Assembly: GCA_021779665.1 (NCBI GenBank) | Contig: JAJYAG010000012.1 | Location: 1 to 64,000, forward strand | Length of the DNA: 64,000 bases | From: Bacteroidota bacterium | GTDB lineage: Bacteria; Bacteroidota; Bacteroidia; Bacteroidales; JAAUTT01 | Direction: 5' to 3' | The notes under the pieces: generated by a model | What the model was told of the DNA's origin: nothing | Databases searched by the model: none | The model's input: the letters and a program-made list of their open reading frames with translations, nothing else | Part shown: positions 19,284 to 28,081 of the stretch, piece by piece | Layout: each line of letters begins with the position of its first letter | Numbering within the stretch: the stretch's first letter is position 1 | Translations under genes and position numbers: made by a program

Positions 19284-19928
19284 TTAAATGCCAGCGATTC
19301 TGTTTTTTATAGCATACATGATCAATCCTGCAGTATTAACCGATCCGGTTTTTTTTAGCAGATCCTTTCTTAACTCATCGAAAGCATCGGGTGTGACTCC
19401 CATATCGCGGATAATATCGGCATCGGATAAACTTGAGGTGAGTGCCTTTAACAACTCTGTTTCTGTTTTGGAAAGAGCTGATTGTTCGTATTGGGAAGTA
19501 TCGGTATTGATATTTGCTTTTACGATTTCGAGCAGCTCTTCCGAAAAGTAAGCGGAACCATCTGCAACCTGCCTGATGGAATATTCCAGCTCATCGATCC
19601 CCGCCGATTTCATTATAAAACCTTTAACTCCCGACTGGATCATCTTGTAATAATATTCTTCGTCGCCAAACATCGAAAGCGTAAGAATTTTAAGATGAGG
19701 CTTTATCTGAAGAGCCTGCCTGGTAGCTTCAATACCATCGAGTACCGGCATCGAGATGTCCATCAGCACAACATCGGGCTCTATCTCCCCGATAACATCC
19801 AGAAACTCCTTCCCGTTTGAGGCCTCTCCCACGATTTCAGTTTTATCACTTTTCCCCAGCAAAACCTTAACGCCCTGCCGGAACATGTCGTGATCATCAA
19901 CAATAAATACCTTAAGTTTTTTATCCAT
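19284..19928 (-). CDS. Response regulator, NarL-like receiver with a divergent C-terminal HTH region
   Basis: KVFIVDDHDMFRQGVKVLL…VVLMDISMPVLDGIEATRQ; C-terminus LuxR-like in position but divergent. Confidence 0.85.
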   Translation of the reverse strand: MDKKLKVFIVDDHDMFRQGVKVLLGKSDKTEIVGEASNGKEFLDVIGEIEPDVVLMDISMPVLDGIEATRQALQIKPHLKILTLSMFGDEEYYYKMIQSGVKGFIMKSAGIDELEYSIRQVADGSAYFSEELLEIVKANINTDTSQYEQSALSKTETELLKALTSSLSDADIIRDMGVTPDAFDELRKDLLKKTGSVNTAGLIMYAIKNRIAGI

Positions 19929-19931
19929 AAC

Positions 19932-21326
19932 CTACATAATTGGAATTTCGGAGTCGAGCCTGAATCCTGCCCCCGGAGCGGATTGAATTGAAACTTTACC
20001 TCCCATGGTTTTAATACGGCTGTTTATATTATGAATGCCCAGTCCTTTTGAGCCATTAATGCCTTCGGACATTAAAAAACCGCGGCCATTATCTTCATAG
20101 GTAAGAAAAATAAGCTGATCGTCCTGCCTTAAAGCCAGCTCTACTTCGCTTGCCTGAGCATGTTTGATTGTATTGGTAATACATTCGGTAATAATTCTGT
20201 ATAAAGAAATTTCGATGGTATGCGCAAAACGATCCTTCAGGTCGATAAATAAACAGAATTGAATCTCGGTGACTTTTTTGATGTTTTCGACAAACTTATT
20301 CAGCGCGGAAGGCAATCCAAATTTTTCAAGTACATGAGGACTCAGGTTGTTAGCCGTTCTTTTTAAAGTTATAATAGCCTCATTGATCGATTTGAGCGAC
20401 AAGTCAAGTATATCCGGATGATCGTTGATAAATTCCTGTTTATTTAACCACTCAAGATACATTTTCAAAGTACTCATGATGGGGCCTATTCCATCGTGAA
20501 TATCTTTGGCAATGCGGCTTCTTTCATTTTCCTCAGCTTGTATAACCGCATTCATCAATTCAATTTCGCTCAAACGCCTTTCGGTTATATCGCGGATTAT
20601 GATTAACACAGCATTGCTACCTTTGTAATAAATGGAGCTGGCACTCAATTCATAAAATCGTTTACCAAGAATGGAATGGTGATATTCAAACTCACTCCGG
20701 GATGAACCAAGCTCAAATAGTTCCTTTAGCTTGGCCCTGATATTCTTATGAAATTCCTGTGGAACCAGGTCGCTTAACTTTTTACCCCGAATGGTATCCG
20801 CAAGTTTATTCAGGTTTTGTTCTACCACTTTATTAGCTTCGAGAATACATTCCTCCTGATCGAGAATAACAATGCCGTCGCGACTGGATTGAAAAATATT
20901 ATAGAAATTCTGCCGGCTTTCTTCTATCTGTAAATGTAACTGGTACTTTTCGTTAAGTAAATCGTATTGTTGAATTGCCTGATCGAGAATTTCCTTTACC
21001 TGCTGACGGTCGAATGGTTTGGATATGTAACGGAAAATGCGCCCCTGGTTAAGAGCTTCGAGCAACAAACTGTCGTTAACATACGCTGTAAGAATGATAA
21101 ATATGGGCGACACTTCTTTTTGTGGCAACCTGCTAAAAAACTGAAGTCCTGTTTCGCGAGGCATGTTAATATCCGAAACTATTACTTTGAAACTGACTTC
21201 CTTAATTATTTTTTCGGCTTCATAGGTTGACTTGGCTAACGAAACTAAATAGTATTCCGAAAACATCTCTTCAAAGAGTTTCAGATTCACTAATTCATCA
21301 TCAATATAAAGTACCGAATTTTCCAT
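19932..21326 (-). CDS. Receiver-PAS-HisKA_3 hybrid sensor kinase
   Basis: N-terminal REC (VLYIDDE…VIVSDINMPRETG), PAS, HisKA_3 (ERSRIAKDIHDGIGPIMSTLKM), HATPase. Confidence 0.9.
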   Translation of the reverse strand: MENSVLYIDDELVNLKLFEEMFSEYYLVSLAKSTYEAEKIIKEVSFKVIVSDINMPRETGLQFFSRLPQKEVSPIFIILTAYVNDSLLLEALNQGRIFRYISKPFDRQQVKEILDQAIQQYDLLNEKYQLHLQIEESRQNFYNIFQSSRDGIVILDQEECILEANKVVEQNLNKLADTIRGKKLSDLVPQEFHKNIRAKLKELFELGSSRSEFEYHHSILGKRFYELSASSIYYKGSNAVLIIIRDITERRLSEIELMNAVIQAEENERSRIAKDIHDGIGPIMSTLKMYLEWLNKQEFINDHPDILDLSLKSINEAIITLKRTANNLSPHVLEKFGLPSALNKFVENIKKVTEIQFCLFIDLKDRFAHTIEISLYRIITECITNTIKHAQASEVELALRQDDQLIFLTYEDNGRGFLMSEGINGSKGLGIHNINSRIKTMGGKVSIQSAPGAGFRLDSEIPIM

Positions 21327-21538
21327 TATAACCCCTAGCTTTTCAACTCCCTATACTCAACAAAGTTCCTTATGATCATAAGGTTAAATACCTGTTATAT
21401 TAAATTTAAGCATTTTTTCTGAATTTTTTGTATAATGTGAACACTAACTTGATTAAGATTGGTGTAACTAAGGTTGCTGAGGCTCTTCAGAAATAAAAAG
21501 AAAAAATTATCTTTTTTTAAAGTGTATTTATAACCTTT

Positions 21539-21660
21539 TAAATAAAGTTGCGTAAACGCAAGTGTTTAAAATTTGAAATTTCTCATACAAAATATTAGTA
21601 GTAGTTAGTTAGTAGTTTAATAACAAAGGCGGACCTGTGAAGCTCCGCCTTTGTTGCTTT
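21539..21660 (+). ncRNA. Candidate small RNA A (terminator hairpin 21622-21655 with loop CCTGTGAAGC)
   Basis: 12-bp stem AACAAAGGCGGA/TCCGCCTTTGTT plus T tract, in a divergent intergenic region with no protein gene to terminate; 5' boundary is a guess. Confidence 0.5.
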
Positions 21661-21900
21661 TTATAAATGCCCTTATTCCGGCGTTCCGTTAACGTCTTTT
21701 TTCAAATTTTAAGCTTTGTTAACTTAATAATGAGGTACTTTTAACTTCAACTTCTTATTAGCCGCCAATGCCTTGAATTAAACCAAATCAAATTTTAAAC
21801 TACAAGCTGGTAGGGTAAAACAGAAATTGCCTGTAATGTTGATGCCGTTGACAGGAAAAAAAAATTTAATAGAGAAATAAAAGTATTTCGTCGTAATAAA

Positions 21901-23025
21901 ATGCCTGATCCTCTATCGCTTTATTTAAAGCAGAATCTTTCGTATACCTTTATTATCAAAACTACGCTGATGAAGGTTTACAGGAAATTATTCCCCATAA
22001 TTTTGCATGTACTGCTATGGGGTGTGCTGATTGGGGTTCCAAAGTTTTTTATGCCTGCCGGTTTTAAAATCTCGATAAAGAACGAACTGCTATTATGGGT
22101 TCCGATAGTTCTTTTCTTTTACATCAATTATTTTTTGCTTATACCTTTTCTTCTTACCAGGAAGAAAATCAGTCTTTACGCTGTTTCAATAGTTGCAATT
22201 CTTGGAATAAACTTAACAATAGGAGCATTGTCTCCTGCTCCGTTACCTCCGGGTTTACAAATGAAAACAGTCCAGTCTGTGCCCACGGAAATTCATAAAT
22301 ACAAAGCTGGTATGGACTTCCCTTTCAGGGGACTTCGCAACCTGACTTCCTGCTTCTTGTTTCTGGCAATAGGAACCAGCATCAGAGTGACCGAACAATG
22401 GTATTCGGATGACAAAAAACGAAAAGAAACTGAGAACCAGAAACTCATTGCGGAGCTTTCATTTCTGAAATCTCAAATAAATCCGCATTTCTTTTTTAAT
22501 ACACTCAACAGTATTTATTCCCTTGCGATCCGTAAATCGGATAAAACTCCTGAAGCTCTTATTAAACTTTCGGAATTGATGCGCTTTTTAATCTACGACT
22601 CCGAAAAGGAATTCGTTCCTTTAAAAAGAGAACTCGATTACATCAAAAACTACGTGGAGCTTCAGAAATTAAGGCTGATGACGAATGTTTCCGTTGAATA
22701 CCAGATTGAAGGAAATTACCAGGACCAGGAAGTTGAACCTTTGCTTTTACTCCCATTTATCGAAAATGCCTTTAAGCATGGAATCGACAGCGTTAAAAAG
22801 TGCCATATCAGCATTTTGGTCAGAATATGCGACTCGACTCTGACGCTTGTTGTTGAAAACCCGGTTGTGAAAAATGTCAAAACCTTACAGGTGAATTCAG
22901 GCGGACTTGGTCTGGTAAATTCAAGAAAGCGCCTCGATTTGCTTTACGGGCCAAACCACCAGCTAAATATTACTCAGAATAACGGCTTCTACAGAATTGA
23001 ACTTCAATTAAACTTTAAACAATGA
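21901..23025 (+). CDS. LytS/YehU-type sensor histidine kinase (start may be the internal ATG at 21970)
   Basis: ELSFLKSQINPHFFFNTLNSIYSLAI (His_kinase), HATPase (LLPFIENAFKHGID, GGLGLVNSRKRLDLLYG). Confidence 0.9.
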   Translation: MPDPLSLYLKQNLSYTFIIKTTLMKVYRKLFPIILHVLLWGVLIGVPKFFMPAGFKISIKNELLLWVPIVLFFYINYFLLIPFLLTRKKISLYAVSIVAILGINLTIGALSPAPLPPGLQMKTVQSVPTEIHKYKAGMDFPFRGLRNLTSCFLFLAIGTSIRVTEQWYSDDKKRKETENQKLIAELSFLKSQINPHFFFNTLNSIYSLAIRKSDKTPEALIKLSELMRFLIYDSEKEFVPLKRELDYIKNYVELQKLRLMTNVSVEYQIEGNYQDQEVEPLLLLPFIENAFKHGIDSVKKCHISILVRICDSTLTLVVENPVVKNVKTLQVNSGGLGLVNSRKRLDLLYGPNHQLNITQNNGFYRIELQLNFKQ

Positions 23026-23759
23026 ACTGTATCATAGTGGACGATGAGCCTCTTGCTCAGCAAGTAATGGAGGATTATATCAATACTATTCCTTTTCTGA
23101 ATTTGAAAAGCAAATGTTCTGGGGCATTCCAGGCTTACGATGTTTTGCGTTCGGAGCAAATAGATCTTATTTTTCTGGATATTCATATGCCTAATGTTTC
23201 GGGCATCGATTTTATCAACTCAATTCAAAACCGGCCAAACTTTATTTTTACCACAGCTTATAGTGAACATGCGTTGGATGGTTTCGATTTAAATGCGGTT
23301 GATTACCTGCTGAAGCCAGTTCCGTTTGAAAGGTTTTTGAAAGCTGTGAATAAAGCCTACGATCTCTATTTATCCAAAAACAATAAGAGTGAGGTTAAAA
23401 CAGAATCGCACGATAACAGTGTTGCCGAAGGCTTTATTCTTGTGAAATCCGATTATCAGACGCAGAAAATTGATTTAAGGGATATAACCCACATTGAAGG
23501 TTTAAAGGATTATGTTAAAATTTTCCTTACATCCGGAAAGTCGGTAATAACCCTCAATTCTCTCAAAAACATGACGGACAAATTGCCCTCCAATATTTTT
23601 GTAAGGGTTCACAAGTCGTATATTGTTTCGCTTCTCCGGATAAAATCCATTGTGCGAAACCGGATTGTAATCGGAGATAAATGGATACCCATTGGTGATA
23701 ACTATAAAGATTTGTTTACGGAAACGATAAAACGATATAACTTCAATCCAAAGAATTAA
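23022..23759 (+). CDS. LytTR-family response regulator
   Basis: REC (CIIVDDEPLAQQVMEDYI…LIFLDIHMPNVSGIDF) and LytTR (ITHIEGLKDYVKIFLTSGKSVITLNSLKNM…FVRVHKSYIV). Confidence 0.95.
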   Translation: MNCIIVDDEPLAQQVMEDYINTIPFLNLKSKCSGAFQAYDVLRSEQIDLIFLDIHMPNVSGIDFINSIQNRPNFIFTTAYSEHALDGFDLNAVDYLLKPVPFERFLKAVNKAYDLYLSKNNKSEVKTESHDNSVAEGFILVKSDYQTQKIDLRDITHIEGLKDYVKIFLTSGKSVITLNSLKNMTDKLPSNIFVRVHKSYIVSLLRIKSIVRNRIVIGDKWIPIGDNYKDLFTETIKRYNFNPKN

Positions 23760-24117
23760 CTTTTTTCAATAACGCTTTATCGATATTTACACCAACAAGC
23801 TGCAGATCCTTCAATGTAAGTATTGGCTGCTGGTTTCTGATTAATTTATGTACGATAATTCTGCCTGCTTTTTCAGCCATTAGTCTGGTTTCAAATCCTG
23901 CATGGGTTTCTATTACCGGCATAAATGGCTGGTAAATTTTAGTTGTATTATTGATATCAATTTTGTAGCCCCACCCTACAGCGGTTTGAAAAGTGCTCAG
24001 TTGAATCACGCTTTTGGTTCCTTTACGGGCAGCTCTGTAATGCAGCACCAAAAGTATTACTGCTGCTGATGTTAACAACAGCAGTAATATTGTCCGGAAC
24101 TTAATTTTTATCATCAT
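23743..24117 (-). CDS. DUF4907-like small membrane/periplasmic protein
   Basis: Single TM then WGYKIDINNTTKIYQPFMPVI…FETRLMAEKAGRIIVHKL; internal Met start chosen within ORF 23743..24150. Confidence 0.6.
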   Translation of the reverse strand: MMIKIKFRTILLLLLTSAAVILLVLHYRAARKGTKSVIQLSTFQTAVGWGYKIDINNTTKIYQPFMPVIETHAGFETRLMAEKAGRIIVHKLIRNQQPILTLKDLQLVGVNIDKALLKKVNSLD

Positions 24118-25129
24118 ATTCTTCCGAAGGTTTAAACTCCCAGGTATCATCCAGTTGATAGCCGCTACTGCGACCTGTTGTGATAAAGAATTTGTTTCTG
24201 GCGTAAAAGCCTACCGATCCTTCGCGCAAAGTACCTTCAAATCCTGTTCGTTCAGTCCATAAGTCTGTTACCGGATTGTACTCCCAAACATTGGAGCTAA
24301 GAGAACTTGAAGTTCCAAGGGCGATATACCCCTTGTCGCCGGAAGCAAAGGTGACCCCATTATACCTTGAAATTGTGGAATATTCATCGTCATAACTTTC
24401 GTCGCTGTAATTAGATATTTTACGGAGTTCGGTCCAGTTGCCGGTTTGATTATCATACCTCCAGAAATCATTTACGAGAGACCCGTTGTTTATTCCGGCA
24501 AGCAGATATGCCTTGTCGTTAATAACAAATGCAGATGCCTCGCGGCGTTTTGTACCACCCAGACTTACTTTCTGCGACCAGGTGTCGTTGGATGGGTCGT
24601 ATTCCCACAAATCCTTCAGATAATTTCCATCGTAACCAGTACTTATAAAGCCCTTATTTGTAAGTGAGAAGCCTACGGCTCCATAACGGGCCGACCCTCC
24701 AAATGCAGTCTTTTCGGTCCAGGTATTTGTGGCAGGGTTGTACTCCCAAAAATCCTTCATATAATTATCACCATCATACCCGGTTCCTATATAACCTTTG
24801 TTTCCGATGGCAAAACCAACAGCTGAGTAGCGGGCAGCTCCGGGAAAATCGGCAACCTGAGTCCAATATTTGTTTTCCACATCAAATTTCCAGAAATCGG
24901 CAAGCGACTTCTTCCCATTATACCCGGTTCCAACGAAAGCATAATCGTCAACAACAAAACTCACAGCCTCATTGCGGGCAATTCCTTCAAAGTCGGACGA
25001 TTTTGTCCAGTTCCCGATTAAATCAGTTTCATCTTCACTATCGGTACACGAAAACATGATAATACCCGACAAAAGCAAACCGATAAAACGGATTGAAATA
25101 TTTCTTTTCAAAAATTTATACTCGCTCAT
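24101..25129 (-). CDS. Kelch-repeat lipoprotein-like protein
   Basis: Start MSEYKFLKR at 25129; lipobox-like …IIMFSC; repeated 'GYIGTGYDG…KDFWEYNPATNTWTEK…GGSARYGAVGF' kelch units. Confidence 0.85.
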   Translation of the reverse strand: MSEYKFLKRNISIRFIGLLLSGIIMFSCTDSEDETDLIGNWTKSSDFEGIARNEAVSFVVDDYAFVGTGYNGKKSLADFWKFDVENKYWTQVADFPGAARYSAVGFAIGNKGYIGTGYDGDNYMKDFWEYNPATNTWTEKTAFGGSARYGAVGFSLTNKGFISTGYDGNYLKDLWEYDPSNDTWSQKVSLGGTKRREASAFVINDKAYLLAGINNGSLVNDFWRYDNQTGNWTELRKISNYSDESYDDEYSTISRYNGVTFASGDKGYIALGTSSSLSSNVWEYNPVTDLWTERTGFEGTLREGSVGFYARNKFFITTGRSSGYQLDDTWEFKPSEEYDDKN

Positions 25130-25377
25130 TTGAATTGATTTTAAATTGAAAATGACCAAACCTATCAAAAAGGCAATTTCACCACAAATAATATAGACTT
25201 GCAAGTTGTTAATACCGATAAACACGGAGAATATCCCGATTAAAATGGTTTTGGGTTCCCAATTGCTTTACGTACCAAAATTTCTCGTACATGTCGATAC
25301 AATTCACTCCATTGTATAATAGAATTTTAAATAGGTAGCCAACGGTTTATTTTTCGGGGAATTAAATCATACAATAC

Positions 25378-26721
25378 ATGTTTACAAAGTTTAACAGAGA
25401 TATAAGAACCGAAAATCAGAGCCCTTGCTATAGCCCTTTTGCTATTTTAATCGTTAGCATGCTTTTCTTTCTTTTTGCGTGTACTGAAGAACAAATATTT
25501 ACCGTGGGCGATAACCTTACTGAAATAAAAGGAGATGTAATAATGGTGGACACGGCTACTATCAACTCCTTTACAGTTAGGGCCGATTCGCTTCAAACTT
25601 CAGGGTACGATTATGCATTGGTAGGAAGTTACGATGATGGAGTTCTTGGGAAAATAACAGCCAGCTCGTATTTTAAATTATCACTGCCATCGGTTACGGG
25701 TCTTAGTGACAATGCAAAGTTAGATTCGGTATGCCTCATTCTAAAACCTACCGGCTATTGTTATGGAGACTCTACCAGGCCTTTCACGGTAGAGGTCCAT
25801 CAACTTACTGACGATCTTGAAAATGATGAATTTTCGGCATGGTACAATACATCCGAAATAAAATACAATTCGGAAATTTTAGGCTCCAAAACTTCCGTAA
25901 TAAAGCCCAACTCAGGAAAACTGTTGATGGTTAAACTGTCGGAGACATTCGGCAGGAATCTTTTTGATATTATCTACAAGGATGGTGAGGAACTTGAAAG
26001 TCAGGATAACTTCAGTAAATACCTGAAAGGGTTTGCATTAGTTCCCGGGGGCACATCTACAGGTTCTGTTATGCAATTCAGCACTGCCGATAGTATTGAG
26101 ATTATGCGCATGTATTATCATATTGGTCAGGAAGATTTTACAATAGATTTCAATGTGTATCAAACCACTGTACAATTCAACAAAATTACAGCCGATTACA
26201 CTAACAGCATTCTAAAAGAATTGACGAAACATGAAGATCAGTTACCATCATCGGTAACCGGAAATGTAACCTATTGCCAGGCAGGCACGGGCGTGATGAC
26301 CCGCCTGGAGTTTCCTTCATTAAAATCAATTTTTGAGGCTTATCCGGCTTATAAAATTTTAAGAGCCGATCTGGTAATCAAACCTGTGACAGGAAGTTAC
26401 AGTCTTATCCCTTTACCCGGAAATATCAACCTTTATTATACCAATACCCTAAACGACTTTGGCTCTTCACTGTCCGACGCTGATGACAATACAATCAATC
26501 CCACTTTAACAGTCGATAAAATGTACAATACCTCTGCTTATACATTCGACCTTACAAATTTTATAACTCAAAGCCTGAAAAATATCAAAGATGATGCGCC
26601 GTCGTTATTGCTCTCCATTAATTCCAATTACCTGGGTCATTCTCTTGACAGGCTGTGTTTGGGTGATTCAAAACACAGCTCTGATGCCATTCAGCTCAGG
26701 ATTGTCTTTTGGAAGTATTAG
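25378..26721 (+). CDS. DUF4270-domain lipoprotein
   Basis: LFFLFACTEEQIFTVGDNLTEIKGDVIMVDTATINSFTVRADSLQTSGYDYALVGSYDDGVLGKITASSYFKL. Confidence 0.75.
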   Translation: MFTKFNRDIRTENQSPCYSPFAILIVSMLFFLFACTEEQIFTVGDNLTEIKGDVIMVDTATINSFTVRADSLQTSGYDYALVGSYDDGVLGKITASSYFKLSLPSVTGLSDNAKLDSVCLILKPTGYCYGDSTRPFTVEVHQLTDDLENDEFSAWYNTSEIKYNSEILGSKTSVIKPNSGKLLMVKLSETFGRNLFDIIYKDGEELESQDNFSKYLKGFALVPGGTSTGSVMQFSTADSIEIMRMYYHIGQEDFTIDFNVYQTTVQFNKITADYTNSILKELTKHEDQLPSSVTGNVTYCQAGTGVMTRLEFPSLKSIFEAYPAYKILRADLVIKPVTGSYSLIPLPGNINLYYTNTLNDFGSSLSDADDNTINPTLTVDKMYNTSAYTFDLTNFITQSLKNIKDDAPSLLLSINSNYLGHSLDRLCLGDSKHSSDAIQLRIVFWKY

Positions 26722-26790
26722 TTAAGTTATGGGTTACGAGATGGGGGTTGAGAGAGAGATTACCCTTTAATGTTTAAAAATTAACTGAAC

Positions 26791-28038
26791 ATGAACATAA
26801 AAAATATTATTATAACAGCTGTTTTATTGCTATCAGGGCTGGCAGGCAATGCACAGAACAATGTTAACTCTCCTTATACAATGTTTGGCATTGGCTATAT
26901 GGAACAGGGCGGGTTTGGCAGAAATAAAGCTATGGGAGGAGCAGGAATTTCTCTTGCTTCGGAATACTCACTGAACAATTTAAATCCGGCCTCTTACTCA
27001 TCTATCGATAGCTTGCATTTCTTTCTCGAAACCGGAATCAACACCATTTATTCAAGATTTAACTACCGGGCGCAAAAGCAAAACAGGGTTAACGCCAATT
27101 TTTCGTACCTGGCACTGGGATTCCGGATTACGAAATGGTGGACAAACAGTATCGGGTTGGCTCCTTACAGTAATATCGGCTATAGCATTGATACCCGCAA
27201 ACAGATTGAGGGAACTTCGTACTTTTCGGATATCCGGATAGATGGATCGGGAGGTCTTAACCAGTTTTACTGGGGAAATTCCTTCAGACTTCACCCTAAT
27301 TTTTCCATTGGCATTAATGCATCGTACTTATTTGGTTCAATATCCCAGGTTCAGAAAACAACCAATGGTTACATGAGTGGCGAAATGAAAGTTGAAGACG
27401 AATCGACTCTCCGGAACTTTTACTTTAACTATGGCGCGCAATACCATTTCCGCTTAAGCGAAAATATAAAAGGCTCCCTGGGAGCGGTTTACAGCAATAA
27501 AACCAAATTAAACTCAGATCATAATATTACGATCACAGATTTTGATAACGACACCCTGAGTTCTGAACTGACCCGGAAAAGCAATTTTTATATCCCCAGA
27601 ACTTTTGGATTTGGAGCATCCCTGAAAATGAAAGATAAACTTTTGCTGACTGGCGATTATACCCGGAATTACTGGTCGGGAATTAATAATAGCGAAACCG
27701 GAGTTAAGATGGTAAATAGCAATAATTTTGCATTTGGAATTGAATTTTTACCTTCGGTAAAGTTGGGTGCCAGCTATCTGCAGTCGGTAAAATACCGAAT
27801 GGGCTTTTATAACGAGAATTCTTACCTGAAAATAAATGGTCAGCAATTAAAGGATTACGGCATTACAGCCGGAGTAGGATTGCCTGTAAAAAAATCGAAA
27901 GCCTTTTTCAATATTGCTTTCTCAGCAGGGCTCAAAGGGAATACAAGTTCAAACTCCATCATCAACGAAACTTATTACAAAGTCCATTTGAATTTTACAC
28001 TGCTCGATTATTGGTTTAACCGAACAAAGTATGAATAA
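26791..28038 (+). CDS. Outer-membrane beta-barrel-like protein
   Basis: Signal peptide; NVNSPYTMFGIGYMEQGGFGRNKAMGGAGISLASEYSLNNLNPASYSSID; alternating beta-strand C-terminus. Confidence 0.6.
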   Translation: MNIKNIIITAVLLLSGLAGNAQNNVNSPYTMFGIGYMEQGGFGRNKAMGGAGISLASEYSLNNLNPASYSSIDSLHFFLETGINTIYSRFNYRAQKQNRVNANFSYLALGFRITKWWTNSIGLAPYSNIGYSIDTRKQIEGTSYFSDIRIDGSGGLNQFYWGNSFRLHPNFSIGINASYLFGSISQVQKTTNGYMSGEMKVEDESTLRNFYFNYGAQYHFRLSENIKGSLGAVYSNKTKLNSDHNITITDFDNDTLSSELTRKSNFYIPRTFGFGASLKMKDKLLLTGDYTRNYWSGINNSETGVKMVNSNNFAFGIEFLPSVKLGASYLQSVKYRMGFYNENSYLKINGQQLKDYGITAGVGLPVKKSKAFFNIAFSAGLKGNTSSNSIINETYYKVHLNFTLLDYWFNRTKYE

Positions 28039-28081
28039 TCCGGTTGGTAAAATTCTGGTATTAAGAGATAAGTGAAAACAA

